A DNA stretch of 64,000 nt from Bacteroidia bacterium (GTDB lineage: Bacteria > Bacteroidota > Bacteroidia > J057): positions 3,224,001 to 3,288,000 of the forward strand of contig JAWPMV010000001.1 in the NCBI GenBank assembly GCA_033391075.1, in the 5' to 3' direction. A model generated the notes under the pieces. That model was not told where the DNA came from and did no database searches. It was given only the letters and a program-made list of their open reading frames with translations. The position numbers and the translations under genes are program-made. Every line of letters starts with the position of its first letter. Position 1 is the stretch's first letter. This document shows positions 33,261 to 42,472 of the stretch, piece by piece.

Positions 33261-34325
33261 ATGAAGAAAAATATTCTTATCACAGGTGGAGCAGGCTTTA
33301 TCGGATCTCATTTAGTCAGGCATTTTGTTGAAAAATATCCCGATTATATGGTCTATAATCTGGATAAGTTGACCTATGCGGGAAACTTGGGAAACCTGAG
33401 TGATCTCGAAGGGAAGAAAAACTATAGCTTCATTAAAGGAGATATTTGCGATGCGGATCAAATGGAACTTATTTTCAGTGAGAAAAAGATCAGCCATGTG
33501 ATTCATCTCGCAGCGGAGAGCCATGTAGATCGCAGCATCCTCAATCCTCTCGAATTTGTAACGACCAATGTATTAGGAACTGTTAGCCTGCTCAATGTAG
33601 CCAAGTCAAATTGGGCAGCAAATATGGAAGAACATCTCTTCTACCATGTTTCTACCGATGAGGTCTATGGTTCTCTGGCAGATGGCGAATTTTTCACCGA
33701 GGAAACAGCTTATGATCCTCGCAGTCCATATTCCGCCTCCAAAGCGAGTTCCGATCATTTTGTGAGAGCATATGGCAATACCTATGGACTGCCTTTTGTT
33801 GTAAGTAATTGCTCCAATAATTACGGTCCTTTTCAATTTCCTGAGAAACTTCTTCCCCTTTTCATATCCAATATTCTTGAAGAAAAAGCCCTGCCGGTAT
33901 ACGGTAAAGGGGAGAATGTAAGGGATTGGTTATGGGTTGAAGATCATTGCTCAGCAATCGACCTGATTTTTCACAAAGGAAAAAATGGCAGCACCTATAA
34001 TATTGGAGGAGAAAATGAATGGCAAAACATTGATCTCATCCACTTACTCTGCAAAATCATGGATAAAAAACTGGGCAGAGAAGGGGGAAGTTCTTCCTCT
34101 TTGATCACCTATGTTACAGACAGACCTGGCCATGATCATAGATATGCCATTGATCCTGGAAAATTGAGAAATGAATTGGGCTGGCGTCCATCGCTAACTT
34201 TCGAAGAAGGACTGGAGAAAACCATAGATTGGTACCTTGCCAATAAAGAATGGATCAGCAATGTTCGTTCTGGAGATTACCGCTCTTATTATGAAAAACA
34301 ATACGGTAACAGGTTATTAGGTTAA
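33261..34325 (+). CDS. rfbB: dTDP-glucose 4,6-dehydratase
   Basis: A 354-residue extended SDR enzyme. The NAD motif GGAGFIGSH is at residues 8-16. The catalytic set STDEVYGSL, YSASKASSDHFVRAY (YxxxK) and NCSNNYGPFQFPEKLLPLF follow in order, and the C-terminal RPGHDHRYAIDPGK is typical of RfbB. It converts dTDP-glucose to dTDP-4-keto-6-deoxyglucose for rhamnose or other deoxysugars. No rfbA, C or D lies beside it; the sugar nucleotidyltransferase at 3671 is far away. The downstream TTG-start gene begins 4 nt after the stop. Confidence 0.93.
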   Translation: MKKNILITGGAGFIGSHLVRHFVEKYPDYMVYNLDKLTYAGNLGNLSDLEGKKNYSFIKGDICDADQMELIFSEKKISHVIHLAAESHVDRSILNPLEFVTTNVLGTVSLLNVAKSNWAANMEEHLFYHVSTDEVYGSLADGEFFTEETAYDPRSPYSASKASSDHFVRAYGNTYGLPFVVSNCSNNYGPFQFPEKLLPLFISNILEEKALPVYGKGENVRDWLWVEDHCSAIDLIFHKGKNGSTYNIGGENEWQNIDLIHLLCKIMDKKLGREGGSSSSLITYVTDRPGHDHRYAIDPGKLRNELGWRPSLTFEEGLEKTIDWYLANKEWISNVRSGDYRSYYEKQYGNRLLG

Positions 34326-34329
34326 AGGC

Positions 34330-35103
34330 TTGAAACGCAAAAACATCACACTCAGTCCACTGGGTGCAATCCTCTCACTAGCTTCAACATCTATTTATTA
34401 TCCGGGTTCACAACAATTGACGCTCTGGGGCTACATCCTTCTTACCCTATTTGCCATTCTGCATATGGGGCTCCTTTATTTTGTAGCGAGTAAACTCTCT
34501 AAAACACAGATAGGTGAATTTGCACGAGGAAGCATGATTGGATTAAATACAGGTTGGAATGCACTTCTCCTTTTTTATTTTACGGGAAGTTTGGCCTTAA
34601 GTATCCTCATCGTTCTGATCCTTTTATCCTCCAGTCTCCTGAGGATATCCAGAAATCAACATTATCACAGGCTCATTTCCTGGCTCAATTGGATACTTCC
34701 TATGAGTATTTTAGTAAATATTCCCGGCATGTTGATCTTCCTGATCAATATTTTCTTCGCACCATTTGGCTATTTACATCCCCTACTCCATGGAATCAGA
34801 CTTCGCTTCCACTGGGCCCCTCATTGTTCTTCTATAACGATCTATGGAGGCCTGATAAGGCCTATGAAGGGATTTGCTGGACTTAATATGGGCAATTTCA
34901 TTTTCATTAATCCCGGCTGGCAGCATTTACTCAGACATGAGATGGGACATCTGCTTAGCCTGGCAGCTATGGGCTCCATTTTTCACTATATCGGAGGCAT
35001 AGATGAAAATTACCTTCAGAAACATTATTGGAAGGCTTTGGCAGAGTACTTTGCAGAAAGCTATAACTCTTCAGAGGATTCAGTCCTGAGTATGTGGAGC
35101 TAA
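34330..35103 (+). CDS. Membrane protein with HExxH-type motif, TTG start
   Basis: 257 residues from a TTG at 34330, 4 nt past the rfbB stop with an AGGTTAAAGG stretch as ribosome-binding site; no ATG lies nearby. Four or five hydrophobic segments fill the first 155 residues (TLWGYILLTLFAILHMGLLYF is one, cited by its ends). The C-terminal third holds NPGWQHLLRHEMGHLLSLAAMG with HEMGH, the zinc-protease motif, and a downstream ALAEYFAES that could supply the third ligand. It could be an intramembrane or envelope metalloprotease; not assigned to a family. Confidence 0.6.
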   Translation: MKRKNITLSPLGAILSLASTSIYYPGSQQLTLWGYILLTLFAILHMGLLYFVASKLSKTQIGEFARGSMIGLNTGWNALLLFYFTGSLALSILIVLILLSSSLLRISRNQHYHRLISWLNWILPMSILVNIPGMLIFLINIFFAPFGYLHPLLHGIRLRFHWAPHCSSITIYGGLIRPMKGFAGLNMGNFIFINPGWQHLLRHEMGHLLSLAAMGSIFHYIGGIDENYLQKHYWKALAEYFAESYNSSEDSVLSMWS

Positions 35104-35236
35104 AGAGCGTTTGTCGATAATTTATGGAGGTTTGTCCATAGAGTCTCATTTAGGTGGTTGTCAATTCAGCCTATGTGAAAAAATTGTCCTAATTTATCCT
35201 TTTATCACAAACCTAAATTCGAAACTTCTATCTAAG

Positions 35237-38200
35237 ATGAGACATCTACTATGCATGCTCCTGTGTCTGTCGATGCTTGGCCAAACAGAACTATGGGCTC
35301 AAAAGAAAAAGAAGGATAAAAATTCCGATAAAGAGAAAACGGAAAGCAAAGAAAAAAGCTTGATAAATTCCGGTACCCTAAGCGGATTTAAATTCCGCGC
35401 CATTGGGCCTGCACTTACTTCCGGAAGGATATCTGACTTTGCGGTAAATCCTCAAAAACCCTCAGAATATTATGTAGCGGTTGCTTCTGGAGGAGTTTGG
35501 AAAACCACAAACTCCGGAACTACCTACAAACCTATATTTGATAGCCAGAAATCCTATTCCATAGGAGTTGTTGAAATGGCTCCCACCAATCCCTATACCA
35601 TTTGGGTAGGAACGGGTGAGAATAATGGCCAAAGATCTGTAGCCTATGGAGATGGAGTCTATAAATCTATGGATGGAGGGAAATCCTGGAAAAATATGGG
35701 CCTGAAAAATTCCGAGCATATCGGAATGATCCTTATTCATCCCAAAGATGAGAATACAGTTTTCGTAGCAGCCCAGGGACCTCTTTGGAGCTCTGGAGGG
35801 GATAGAGGCCTGTATAAAACTACGGATGGTGGAGAAAACTGGAAGAAAGTACTCGACATCAGCGAACATACGGGAGTCAATGAGGTATTTATCGACCCTC
35901 GTGATCCTAATATCATGTATGCCAATTCCTGGCAAAGAGCCAGAAAAGTCTGGACCTTTTTAGGAGGTGGACCAGAATCAGCAATCTATAAATCTACTGA
36001 TGGCGGAGAGAGCTGGTTCAAGTCTCAGAAAGGTATCCCAGGTGGTGATATTGGAAGAATAGGCATGGCCGTTTCACCTGTGAATCCTGACATAATATAT
36101 GCGATTTTGGAAGCAGAGAATGGAGGGGGATTTTATCGTTCGACCAATCGCGGCGCTTCCTGGCAGAAAATGAGCAGCCAAACTACCAGTGGCAACTACT
36201 ACCAGGAAATTATTGCAGATCCTCATGATGTGGATCGAGTATATGTGATGAATACCTGGAATCTAGTAACTAATGATGGAGGAAAGACCTTCGTCGCTTT
36301 GGGGGAAGGTGATAAGCATGTGGACAATCATTGTCTCTGGATTGATCCCAAAGACCCTGAGCACTATTTGGCAGGTTGTGATGGCGGTATTTACGAAACC
36401 TGGGATGCTGCAAAAAGCTGGAGCTACAGATCTAATTTATCTGTAACTCAGTTTTACAAAGTTGCAACGGATAATGCAGAACCCTTTTATAATGTATACG
36501 GTGGTACACAGGATAACTTCAGCTTAGGAGGTCCTTCACAAACTACCAGTTCTTCGGGTATTGTAAACAGCGATTGGTTTGTTACCAATGGTGGAGACGG
36601 ATTTGAGTCTCAGATCGATCCCGAGAATCCTAACATTGTTTATGCACAGGCTCAATATGGATGGTTGGTGAGATATGACAAGAAAAGTGGGGAAAGAATC
36701 AACATTCAACCTCAAGCTGGAAAAGGGGAAGCTGGACTTCGCTGGAACTGGGATGCTCCCTTGATGATCAGTCCTCACAAAGCTACCCGTCTATATTTCT
36801 CTGCGAATAAAGTCTTCAAAAGCGAAGACAGGGGAAATACCTGGGAAGCCATTAGTGGAGACCTTAGCAGACAGTTGGATAGAAACAAATTGCCTGTAAT
36901 GGGCAAAGTATGGAGCATGGACGCTGTGGCAAAAAACCGCTCCACCTCTATCTATGGAAATATTGTTGCCTTTCATGAATCTTCCGTAAAAGAAGGTCTT
37001 TTATATGCTGGAACGGATGATGGACTGATTCATGTAAGCGAAAATGGCGGAGGCGAATGGAAGAAAATGGAATCCTTCCCGGGCATACCTGATATGACCT
37101 ATGTGAATATGCTCCTCACTTCGCAACATGATGAAAGTACTGTCTATGCAGTATTTAACAATCACAAGCATGGAGATTTCAAGCCATACATCCTTAAAAG
37201 TACAGACAAGGGAACTAGCTGGACTTCTATAGCTTCCAATCTACCAGAAAGAGGATCGGTCTATTGTATAGCAGAAGATCATGTAAATAAGAATCTTCTT
37301 TTTGCAGGAACTGAGTTTGGAGTTTTCGTGAGTATTGATGGAGGGGGAAACTGGACCCAAATGAAATCTGGTTTACCCACAATTGCCATTAGAGACATGG
37401 AAATCCAAAAGAGAGAAAATGACCTCGTTCTGGCATCTTTCGGCAGAGGATTTTATGTACTGGATAATTATGCTCCATTAAGAGAAATCGGTAAAGAGCA
37501 GATGGACAAGGATGCACATATTTTTGCCATCAAAGATGCCTTGATCTTCCTCCAAAGCAGTCCTATCGGAGGCAGAGGGAAAAGCTCTCAGGGATCCGAC
37601 TACTTTACAACTCCCAACCCAAGTGTTGGCGCGACTTTCACCTATTACCTCAAAGAAAGTCCCAAAACGATCAAGCAGAAAAGAAAAGCTGCTGAAAAGA
37701 AAGCAGTCAAAGATGGTGGAAATCCTGAATATCCAAGTTTTGATGAAATGAGAGCTGAGGACAATGAGGAAAAAGCATACCTGCTTTTTACGATCAAAGA
37801 CTCAGATGGAAATATTGCCAACCGCATGAAAAGTTCTGCTTCCAAAGGCATCAAGCGAATGAACTGGAACTTCAGGTATCCTTCTCCACGTCCGATCTCA
37901 GTGAGAGGAGGGGGTGGTCGCAGATTTGGCGGCGGCGGAGGCCAGCTTGCTATGCCCGGAACCTATTCGGTTTCTATGGCAATGGTAAAAGATGCTGAAA
38001 TGACCGAGTTAGCCGGACCTGTTGAATTCAAGGTAGTTCCTTTGAACAACTCAACGCTACCTCCTGCAGACAAAGCTGCTCTATTTGCTTTCCAGAAAAA
38101 GGTAAGTGAGTTAAGTAAGGCTGTCAGTGGTGCGGGCAATCTCTACAGAGAACTGGACAATAAATTGAAACATATCAAAGAAGCTATCCGACTTACTCCT

Positions 38201-38542
38201 AGCATTCCGTTTGAAAAGAATAAGGACGTAAAAATGCTGGAAGAAAAAATGCGGGGAATTAGCTTGAAAATGAATGGAGATCAAAGCCTTAGCCGCAGAC
38301 AATTTGAAACAGCTCCTTCTATTTCAGGCAGAATCAACTCGGTGATGTTTGGCATGTTCAGCTCTACTTCAGCTCCTACCAAAACTATGGAGCAAGGATA
38401 TGAAATTGCAGCTGAAGAATTTCAGCCGGTTTACGCCAGCTTGAAAGAAGTTGTAAAAGAAGTGAAAGAAATGGAAAAAATGCTGGAGAAGTATGGAGCT
38501 CCATATACTCCGGGAAGAATGCCTGTTTGGAACAAGGAATAA
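35237..38542 (+). CDS. Secreted VPS10/sortilin-like Asp-box (BNR) repeat protein
   Basis: The start is set at 35237, which gives a signal peptide (MRHLLCMLLCLSMLGQTELW) and 1101 residues; the longer frame adds 42 residues of non-signal sequence. Many Asp-box motifs are visible (YKSMDGGKSWKN, YKTTDGGENWKK, YKSTDGGESWFK, LKSTDKGTSW, SIDGGGNWTQ), consistent with a pair of beta-propellers as in VPS10/sortilin and xyloglucanase-like proteins. The C-terminal 300 residues are helical, with a Gly-rich segment (RGGGGRRFGGGGGQ). No T9SS sorting domain is present. Members are often called glycosyl hydrolases, but catalysis is unproven here. Confidence 0.85.
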   Translation: MRHLLCMLLCLSMLGQTELWAQKKKKDKNSDKEKTESKEKSLINSGTLSGFKFRAIGPALTSGRISDFAVNPQKPSEYYVAVASGGVWKTTNSGTTYKPIFDSQKSYSIGVVEMAPTNPYTIWVGTGENNGQRSVAYGDGVYKSMDGGKSWKNMGLKNSEHIGMILIHPKDENTVFVAAQGPLWSSGGDRGLYKTTDGGENWKKVLDISEHTGVNEVFIDPRDPNIMYANSWQRARKVWTFLGGGPESAIYKSTDGGESWFKSQKGIPGGDIGRIGMAVSPVNPDIIYAILEAENGGGFYRSTNRGASWQKMSSQTTSGNYYQEIIADPHDVDRVYVMNTWNLVTNDGGKTFVALGEGDKHVDNHCLWIDPKDPEHYLAGCDGGIYETWDAAKSWSYRSNLSVTQFYKVATDNAEPFYNVYGGTQDNFSLGGPSQTTSSSGIVNSDWFVTNGGDGFESQIDPENPNIVYAQAQYGWLVRYDKKSGERINIQPQAGKGEAGLRWNWDAPLMISPHKATRLYFSANKVFKSEDRGNTWEAISGDLSRQLDRNKLPVMGKVWSMDAVAKNRSTSIYGNIVAFHESSVKEGLLYAGTDDGLIHVSENGGGEWKKMESFPGIPDMTYVNMLLTSQHDESTVYAVFNNHKHGDFKPYILKSTDKGTSWTSIASNLPERGSVYCIAEDHVNKNLLFAGTEFGVFVSIDGGGNWTQMKSGLPTIAIRDMEIQKRENDLVLASFGRGFYVLDNYAPLREIGKEQMDKDAHIFAIKDALIFLQSSPIGGRGKSSQGSDYFTTPNPSVGATFTYYLKESPKTIKQKRKAAEKKAVKDGGNPEYPSFDEMRAEDNEEKAYLLFTIKDSDGNIANRMKSSASKGIKRMNWNFRYPSPRPISVRGGGGRRFGGGGGQLAMPGTYSVSMAMVKDAEMTELAGPVEFKVVPLNNSTLPPADKAALFAFQKKVSELSKAVSGAGNLYRELDNKLKHIKEAIRLTPSIPFEKNKDVKMLEEKMRGISLKMNGDQSLSRRQFETAPSISGRINSVMFGMFSSTSAPTKTMEQGYEIAAEEFQPVYASLKEVVKEVKEMEKMLEKYGAPYTPGRMPVWNKE

Positions 38543-38563
38543 TTTTCCAAAAGTATAAATACA

Positions 38564-38590
38564 GGGGGAGCCTTGAGCTTCCCCTTTTTT
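38564..38590 (+). terminator. Terminator of the 35237 gene
   Basis: GGGGAGC / GCTTCCCC pair with a single bulge, followed by CTTTTTTATTTTG. It lies 22 nt after the stop and overlaps the 3' end of the converging gluQ gene. Confidence 0.7.
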
Positions 38591-39509
38591 ATTTTGACAA
38601 AGTAAGAAGTCCTTCAATATGATTTACATGAAGCAAAAGTTCATGAACATCATTGATCCTCAGGTCAGCTGGGCAGCCCAACATATGTGCAATTTGCGTT
38701 ATAATGTCCGAGCTTTTTGTAGAAGTTTTTCTGAGCTCCCGAATGGAGAGCGCGCCTGCGGATTTTGAGAGTTTTTCACCATCCATTCCTCTGAGCAAAG
38801 GATGATGTAGGAAATTTGCATGTGAAAAGGAATCAAAACCCAATCGTTGGGCCAGAAAAAGTTGAGCAGCAGATGAGTCTTTAAGGTCTTCTCCCCTAAC
38901 CAGGATATTCACCCCCATATCCCTATCATCAACCAAAGAAGCAATCTGATAAGCTGGAATTCCATCTTTCCTCAGGATCACAAAGTCCCGCATACTGGCA
39001 TAAAGGTTCAGGCGTTGAGGTCCCTGCTTCAGGTCTTCCCACTCTACAAAACTGCCTTCCGGCACCTTTATCCTAATAGCGTACTTATCAAGCAAAGCAG
39101 GATCCAGATTAGACTCTCTGCAGGTCCCGGGATATTGCCCGTCTTCTGATTCTTTTAGAATTTGCTTGCGGGTACAGCTACAAATAAAATAATCTTCTTC
39201 CAGCTCTTTGATCACTTCGAGATAGCGATCTATGCGTAAACTCTGCGAATAGGTCTTTTGCAATTCGTCAGGACTTTGGGGCCCTTCATCATAGTCCAGG
39301 CCCAACCAATCAAGGGTCCTAAAAATATCTTCTACATATTCTGAGCGCATGCGGGGCGCATCCAAATCGTCTATACGTAAAATCAATGGAGCATTATGGC
39401 TTTTTGCCATTAGCCAGGTATAAACAAAATTGAGTGCATTCCCCAAATGGAGGAATCCACTGGGAGTTGGAGAAATCCTGGTCTTGAAATAAGGTTCTTC
39501 CAGATCCAT
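38589..39509 (-). CDS. gluQ: Glutamyl-Q tRNA(Asp) synthetase-like protein
   Basis: A 306-residue class I synthetase core without an anticodon-binding domain, the GluQ-RS size. The ATP motifs are HLGNALNF (HIGH-like, near 21) and DGEKLSKSAG (KMSKS-like, near 250). A zinc-type Cys pair (FICSCTRKQIL ... TCRESNL) sits in between. GluQ-RS charges glutamate onto queuosine of tRNA-Asp. The start MDLEEPYFKTRISPTPSGF agrees with the family. It converges on the terminator at 38564. Confidence 0.85.
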   Translation of the reverse strand: MDLEEPYFKTRISPTPSGFLHLGNALNFVYTWLMAKSHNAPLILRIDDLDAPRMRSEYVEDIFRTLDWLGLDYDEGPQSPDELQKTYSQSLRIDRYLEVIKELEEDYFICSCTRKQILKESEDGQYPGTCRESNLDPALLDKYAIRIKVPEGSFVEWEDLKQGPQRLNLYASMRDFVILRKDGIPAYQIASLVDDRDMGVNILVRGEDLKDSSAAQLFLAQRLGFDSFSHANFLHHPLLRGMDGEKLSKSAGALSIRELRKTSTKSSDIITQIAHMLGCPADLRINDVHELLLHVNHIEGLLTLSK

Positions 39510-39533
39510 AGTAAAGACGAGAATTAGTTAATT

Positions 39534-41045
39534 TTACAAAGATTTCCTTATTATTCCTAAAGCTTCAAGCGGCTTTTTTTGGTCGAGTGTAATTTTCTCG
39601 TAAGCAATTATTCCACTAAGACAAGCACCTGGAATGCCCTGCCCTGGGTAGGTACTGTCTCCACATATATACGCCCGTTTGTGATCCAGACGAGCATCCA
39701 TCATTTGCCAGGGTTTGATGGACATATATTGGGGATAGCCTCCTACAAATCCCCAGGATCGTGCCGTCCATTTTTCCCAGGCACCCGCTGTAGAAGAATG
39801 GGAAAAAATAATTTCATCTGCATCTAAAAAACCCTGCTCACTCAAGGCTGCAATAATAGCAGCTTCAATTTCGCTTTTATCTTCGATCACGTGATTAGAA
39901 GGGTCCGGAATATGGGTTGAGATAGAAGCCACATATTCATTCATACCACACCTCAATTGATCATCCGGATGAGAAAGGCTGAGGAAAATGCTATCTGTAT
40001 TGATTTGAGGTAAAGCTTCTTTCAAATGTATCTGGTAATGAATACAGTCGAATTTCTTTTTCCGGGGAAAAACAATTCCCATTGTAAAAGCACTGTTCAA
40101 TTGATCTGATTTCATCAATTTTCCTTTATGCTTCTTTTCAAGCTCTGATCCACGAAATAGCTTGAGGGTATTGTTTAAAGGGATGGCTGAAATAAGGCTC
40201 TTCGCAGAAAATGATTCCTGCTTTCCTCTATAGACACTTTCAACTTCATAGAATCCGTTATGGTAAGTAAGTTTTTCTACCGGTTTTCTCAATTGAACTT
40301 CTCCTCCTCGCTCACGGATATAGTCAACCAGCAAATCAGCGACCTTTATCAAGCCCCCTTCTACATAATAGTTCTTATAATTGGTGTAGCAGAGTGCAGT
40401 CGCCCCAAATAAGACATTCACCTCCTTCAGATAATTTTGAGCCGTAATCAGGAGTTGTTCATTGACAAAATCGACAAATGGCTCATTGTCGAGCAAATCA
40501 TACTTGCCCAAAAGTCCTTCCATGGATTGAAAAGCCAGGCGAGCAAAGCCCAATTGTTTGAATTCAAAATTTTTAGCTGCTGATAATAAATCGGAAAAAG
40601 AGCTGGGAGGAAAAGCCTTTTGTTTGAGCGATGTATCCCAGACAAACTGACTGACCTTGAAGCAATATTCCCAAAAGGCCCGTTGATTTTTCTTACCAAA
40701 AACCCTTTCTGCTTCTGTTATCCAATCTTCCAGATCATGGTATCGCGTGATTTCCGTACCATCTTTCAACAAAACTTTCATCGGAATCTCCAGCTCCCAG
40801 GCATCAAGTTCAATCCCTAATTCATCCAGCAAATGCCCCAAAGGCATGTTTTTTTCCAATCCGACTAAAGTTGTTGCCCCTGCCTCAAAAATGTAACCTT
40901 TTCGAGGATAAGAACTCATACAACCACCGGGCAACCAATTTTGCTCTAACACCGTAACAGGAAAGGCATCACGGCTAAGTAGGGATGCAACAGCAAGCCC
41001 TGCAATGCCACTGCCGATAATGATGTATGGAGATTTAGCTTGCAT
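39534..41045 (-). CDS. Phytoene-desaturase-like FAD oxidoreductase (CrtI/CrtISO family)
   Basis: 503 residues from the ATG at 41045, where MQAKSPYIIIGSGIAGLAVA opens the FAD fold; the longer frame adds 20 residues before the dinucleotide motif. The GSGIAGLAVA motif is followed by VLEQNWLPGGCMSSYPRKGY, the usual lid of carotenoid desaturases, and the C-terminal GDSTYPGQGIPGACLSGIIA closes the FAD site. It could be a carotene isomerase, all-trans-retinol saturase relative or desaturase; no other carotenoid gene lies beside it. Confidence 0.8.
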   Translation of the reverse strand: MQAKSPYIIIGSGIAGLAVASLLSRDAFPVTVLEQNWLPGGCMSSYPRKGYIFEAGATTLVGLEKNMPLGHLLDELGIELDAWELEIPMKVLLKDGTEITRYHDLEDWITEAERVFGKKNQRAFWEYCFKVSQFVWDTSLKQKAFPPSSFSDLLSAAKNFEFKQLGFARLAFQSMEGLLGKYDLLDNEPFVDFVNEQLLITAQNYLKEVNVLFGATALCYTNYKNYYVEGGLIKVADLLVDYIRERGGEVQLRKPVEKLTYHNGFYEVESVYRGKQESFSAKSLISAIPLNNTLKLFRGSELEKKHKGKLMKSDQLNSAFTMGIVFPRKKKFDCIHYQIHLKEALPQINTDSIFLSLSHPDDQLRCGMNEYVASISTHIPDPSNHVIEDKSEIEAAIIAALSEQGFLDADEIIFSHSSTAGAWEKWTARSWGFVGGYPQYMSIKPWQMMDARLDHKRAYICGDSTYPGQGIPGACLSGIIAYEKITLDQKKPLEALGIIRKSL

Positions 41046-41169
41046 CAGAAAAAGAACAGGAAAATATGAGAATTGTTTAATGTGTAAACAAAAATCAAAA
41101 TCCACAGGTTCTTTTTAAGATGTGACAAAAATTAATCTATATAGTCAAAAATAAGACAGCTAGAATTTT

Positions 41170-41177
41170 TATTTTTG
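41170..41177 (+). promoter_or_regulatory. Possible -7 box for the pterin operon
   Basis: TATTTTTG matches TAnnTTTG, 43 nt upstream of the ATG at 41221. No good -33 element is seen. Confidence 0.4.
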
Positions 41178-41220
41178 TTGAATTTCGAAAAACAAAATCA
41201 AATAGAGATCAGTTCCCTTC

Positions 41221-41631
41221 ATGAAAGTCGCCGTATATAGAAAGGCACATTTTAACGCAGCCCATCGTCTTCATAATCCTGACTGGTCTGATGAAATGAA
41301 CCAAAGAGTATTTGGGAAATGTAATAATCCCAACTACCATGGGCATAATTATGATCTGGAAGTAAAGATTGTAGGAGAGGTTGACACAAGAACCGGCTAC
41401 GTAATGGATATGAAGGAATTGAAAGATCTGATCAACGAACATATCCTGGAAAGATTTGACCACAAAAACCTCAACCTGGATACAGAAGAATTCAAATCAC
41501 TGAATCCCACAGCTGAGAATATCGCAGTTGTAATCTGGAATATTCTAGATAAACAGCTGAGGGACGAATTACAATTAACAATTAGATTATATGAAACCGA
41601 ACGAAACTTTGTGGAATACCCCGCCACGTAA
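41221..41631 (+). CDS. 6-pyruvoyltetrahydropterin synthase-type protein
   Basis: A 136-residue PTPS/QueD-fold enzyme. Zinc ligands are His in HFNAAHRLH and the pair in HGHNY. The catalytic Cys sits in FGKCNNPNYHGHNY, i.e. C-x5-HGH, the spacing of the animal-type PTPS; QueD enzymes usually have C-x3-HGH. VYET-like LYETERNF supplies the pterin-binding Glu. PTPS turns dihydroneopterin triphosphate into pyruvoyltetrahydropterin. The next gene folE, overlapping by 41 bp, makes its substrate, so the pair builds a tetrahydropterin cofactor; queuosine use is a second option. Confidence 0.85.
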   Translation: MKVAVYRKAHFNAAHRLHNPDWSDEMNQRVFGKCNNPNYHGHNYDLEVKIVGEVDTRTGYVMDMKELKDLINEHILERFDHKNLNLDTEEFKSLNPTAENIAVVIWNILDKQLRDELQLTIRLYETERNFVEYPAT

Positions 41632-42337
41632 TGGGGTAAATGGCCATAATGGACGCAATGGACATAATGGTCAGAACCACTCAGGGAAACACGGTCTTCA
41701 TGAGGAATTGGGAGATTTGCATGTCGCAACTTCGACTGACACGCCTTTGAAGCCTGATGCTTTCGAGATGGATGACGACAAGAAAATTGAGCTAATTGAG
41801 GCACACTTTTCAGAAATCATGGACATCCTGGGATTGGACCTGACCGATGACAGTCTAAGCGGTACTCCGAGGAGAGTTGCGAAAATGTATGTCAAAGAGA
41901 TCTTCAGCGGACTTAATCCTGCGAACAAACCCGAAGCACGTATGTTTGAGAACAAATATCAGTACAATCAAATGCTGATAGAGAAGGATATCACCTTCTA
42001 TTCAAACTGCGAGCATCATTTTGTACCTATTTATGGCAAAGCTCATGTCGCTTATATTTCAAATGGCATGGTTGTTGGTCTATCAAAACTGAACCGGATC
42101 GTGCAATATTTTGCTAAGCGACCCCAGGTTCAGGAAAGGATGACTATGCAAATAGTCAAAGAGTTGAAGGAGGCCCTGAATACAGAAGATGTGGCAGTAA
42201 TCATAGACGCAAAACACATGTGTGTTTGCTCTAGAGGAGTCAAAGATGTGAACAGTAGTACGATCACTGCAGAATATTCAGGAAAATTTAAAAATTTTGA
42301 AACTAAAAAAGAGTTTCTATCGTTATTAGAATTGTAG
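41591..42337 (+). CDS. folE: GTP cyclohydrolase I, with low-complexity N-terminal extension
   Basis: 248 residues from the ATG at 41591, which overlaps the preceding gene by 41 bp in another frame; an internal ATG at 41768 (MDDDKKIELIEAHF) would give the standard 189 residues and may be the real start. The extension has Asn-Gly-His repeats (NGVNGHNGRNGHNGQNH). The catalytic core has SNCEHHFVPIYGKAHVAYI and HMCVCSRGVKD, providing the zinc Cys and His. FolE converts GTP to dihydroneopterin triphosphate for folate or biopterin. Confidence 0.92.
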   Translation: MKPNETLWNTPPRNGVNGHNGRNGHNGQNHSGKHGLHEELGDLHVATSTDTPLKPDAFEMDDDKKIELIEAHFSEIMDILGLDLTDDSLSGTPRRVAKMYVKEIFSGLNPANKPEARMFENKYQYNQMLIEKDITFYSNCEHHFVPIYGKAHVAYISNGMVVGLSKLNRIVQYFAKRPQVQERMTMQIVKELKEALNTEDVAVIIDAKHMCVCSRGVKDVNSSTITAEYSGKFKNFETKKEFLSLLEL

Positions 42338-42361
42338 TAGTAGTAGTTTTAATAGATCCTT

Positions 42362-42395
42362 ATGCGCAGAACGCCCGTTCTGCGCATTTCTTTTT
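42362..42395 (+). terminator. Terminator of the pterin operon
   Basis: A 12-bp stem ATGCGCAGAACG / CGTTCTGCGCAT (42362-42387, loop CC) followed by TTCTTTTTG. It lies 24 nt after the folE stop, past a short GTAGTAGTAGTAG run. Confidence 0.85.
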
Positions 42396-42450
42396 GCCCA
42401 AAATCTTGCATACTTTGCTCCAGTAGCCGTTTTTCTCTATACTAGAGTTC

Positions 42451-42458
42451 TATCTTTG
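42451..42458 (+). promoter_or_regulatory. -7 box for the PfkB kinase gene
   Basis: TATCTTTG matches TAnnTTTG exactly, 14 nt upstream of the ATG at 42473, with AAGAAAGAAAA between as a purine-rich binding site. Confidence 0.5.
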
Positions 42459-42472
42459 AAGAAAGAAAATAT

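Noticed and set aside
42335-42348. GTAGTAGTAGTAG trinucleotide run after folE
   Set aside because: Only about four copies beside a terminator; no sign of phase variation since it is outside any gene.
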